In this document: positions 63,704 through 64,000 of the stretch, piece by piece
How positions within the stretch are numbered: position 1 is the first letter of the stretch
How the letters are laid out: every line of letters starts with the position of its first letter
Notes under the pieces: model-generated
Database searches by the model: none
Told to the model about the DNA's origin: nothing
What the model saw: the letters and a program-made list of their open reading frames with translations, nothing else
From: Flavobacteriaceae bacterium
GTDB lineage: Bacteria; Bacteroidota; Bacteroidia; Flavobacteriales; Flavobacteriaceae
NCBI GenBank assembly: GCA_030830005.1
Contig: JAURNV010000031.1
Coordinates: 120,222 to 184,221, forward strand
Length of the DNA: 64,000 nt
Reading direction: 5' to 3'
Translations under genes and position numbers: made by a program

Positions 63704-64000
63704 TTACTGGTCGGCAGCGTACCACTCGGCATAAGAGGTTGCTGTTTCTTGCAAACGCAAGTGATGTAAAGCAATGTTAATGGGCAGTCTTGCTTGAATT
63801 TTGGCAGCGAAATCAATTATCATTTCTTCACTAGTAGGCTGATAATCGACAAGTAAAACTTTGTGTCCGCTTTGCTCCAAGGTTTTTGCCAGTTCAACAT
63901 GGGGTGTGTTTTGGTTAAAAACTGTGGCGTGGTCGAATACATCTACAATCTCTTCTCTAACCATTTTTTTAAGGTCCTTAAAGTCAATAACCATTCCGTA
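63704..64000 (-). CDS. queD: 6-carboxytetrahydropterin synthase (QueD/PTPS family), 5' end outside the window
   Basis: The visible 98 or so codons encode the C-terminal part of a QueD/PTPS protein: YGMVIDFKDLKKMV, FDHATVFNQNTPH (His and Asp of the catalytic region), PTSEEMIIDFAAKI (family PTxE motif) and SATSYAEW-like end (QETATSYAEWYAADQ). The family has about 135-140 aa, so about 35-40 N-terminal residues with zinc-binding histidines lie beyond 64000. The Met of the track entry is internal. It makes a precursor of queuosine or a pterin. Confidence 0.88.
   Translation of the reverse strand, partial: YGMVIDFKDLKKMVREEIVDVFDHATVFNQNTPHVELAKTLEQSGHKVLLVDYQPTSEEMIIDFAAKIQARLPINIALHHLRLQETATSYAEWYAADQ

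Noticed and set aside
1-64000. Search for phage, IS elements, toxin-antitoxin, restriction, CRISPR or secondary-metabolite clusters
   Set aside because: No transposase, integrase, helicase-nuclease set, repeat-spacer array or synthase is present. Every sizeable gene fits a core flavobacterial function or a common envelope family.

Overview
This 64 kb window is core chromosome of a member of the Bacteroidota, most likely a Flavobacteriaceae. The evidence is an actABCDEF Alternative Complex III operon, a suf operon that ends in DUF59, DUF2480 and DUF3078 genes, a two-membrane-subunit-free SdhCAB, DUF4270 and Ig-like (Big_5) lipoproteins, the absence of Shine-Dalgarno sites, and repeated copies of the Bacteroidota promoter element TAnnTTTG. 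Base composition and codon use look even throughout. I see no phage, insertion sequence, CRISPR array or defence island, and the genus cannot be named from the sequence alone.

Layout. 1-8078 (minus): respiratory ACIII operon actA to actF; actF runs off the left edge. 8292-8675 (plus): small SPOR-like secreted protein. 8679-13083 (minus): rimP-nusA-infB with a terminator-like hairpin in its leader. 13084-13724: a gap holding tRNA-Gln(UUG), its promoter and terminator, degenerate direct repeats and a palindrome. 13725-20481: DUF2723 membrane protein, a cysteine-less thioredoxin-fold protein (minus) and polA. 20514-30080 (plus): rplM-rpsI, rpsB-tsf, a carboxypeptidase-regulatory-like secreted protein, pyrH-frr, an RND/MMPL exporter and asnS. 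30129-39850: rpoN, a small membrane protein, a DUF4270 lipoprotein with a single-domain GT5 protein, panC-panD, a YbhN-type membrane protein, radA, an aldo/keto reductase and xth. 39917-45149: a beta-barrel-like protein, glyS, comF, an Ig-like lipoprotein and an omega-amidase type nitrilase. 45224-48636 (minus): sdhC-sdhA-sdhB, in which sdhA is split by a one-base frameshift. 48779-54000: a Vps10/BNR-repeat secreted protein, pepP and thiL. 54088-61707 (plus): the suf operon. 61715-64000 (minus): hflX, lpxH and the 3' part of queD.

How the genes work together. ACIII (quinol to cytochrome c) and SdhCAB (succinate to menaquinone) are two consecutive parts of one aerobic chain, and the suf operon supplies the Fe-S clusters that ActB and SdhB need. 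Most of the rest is translation and replication housekeeping (IF-2, NusA, RimP, L13, S9, S2, EF-Ts, RRF, AsnRS, GlyRS, PolI, RadA, ExoIII).

I found no clear previously undescribed system of several genes. The observations most worth checking are: the sdhA frameshift; an attenuator-like hairpin just before rimP; a recurring TAnnTTTG-N4-ATG arrangement that implies leaderless mRNAs; all eight convergent gene pairs meeting within -14 to +7 nt, five of them sharing interlocked stop codons; a structured rplM leader; a thioredoxin-fold protein without the CxxC; and a lipoprotein gene inside the suf operon.
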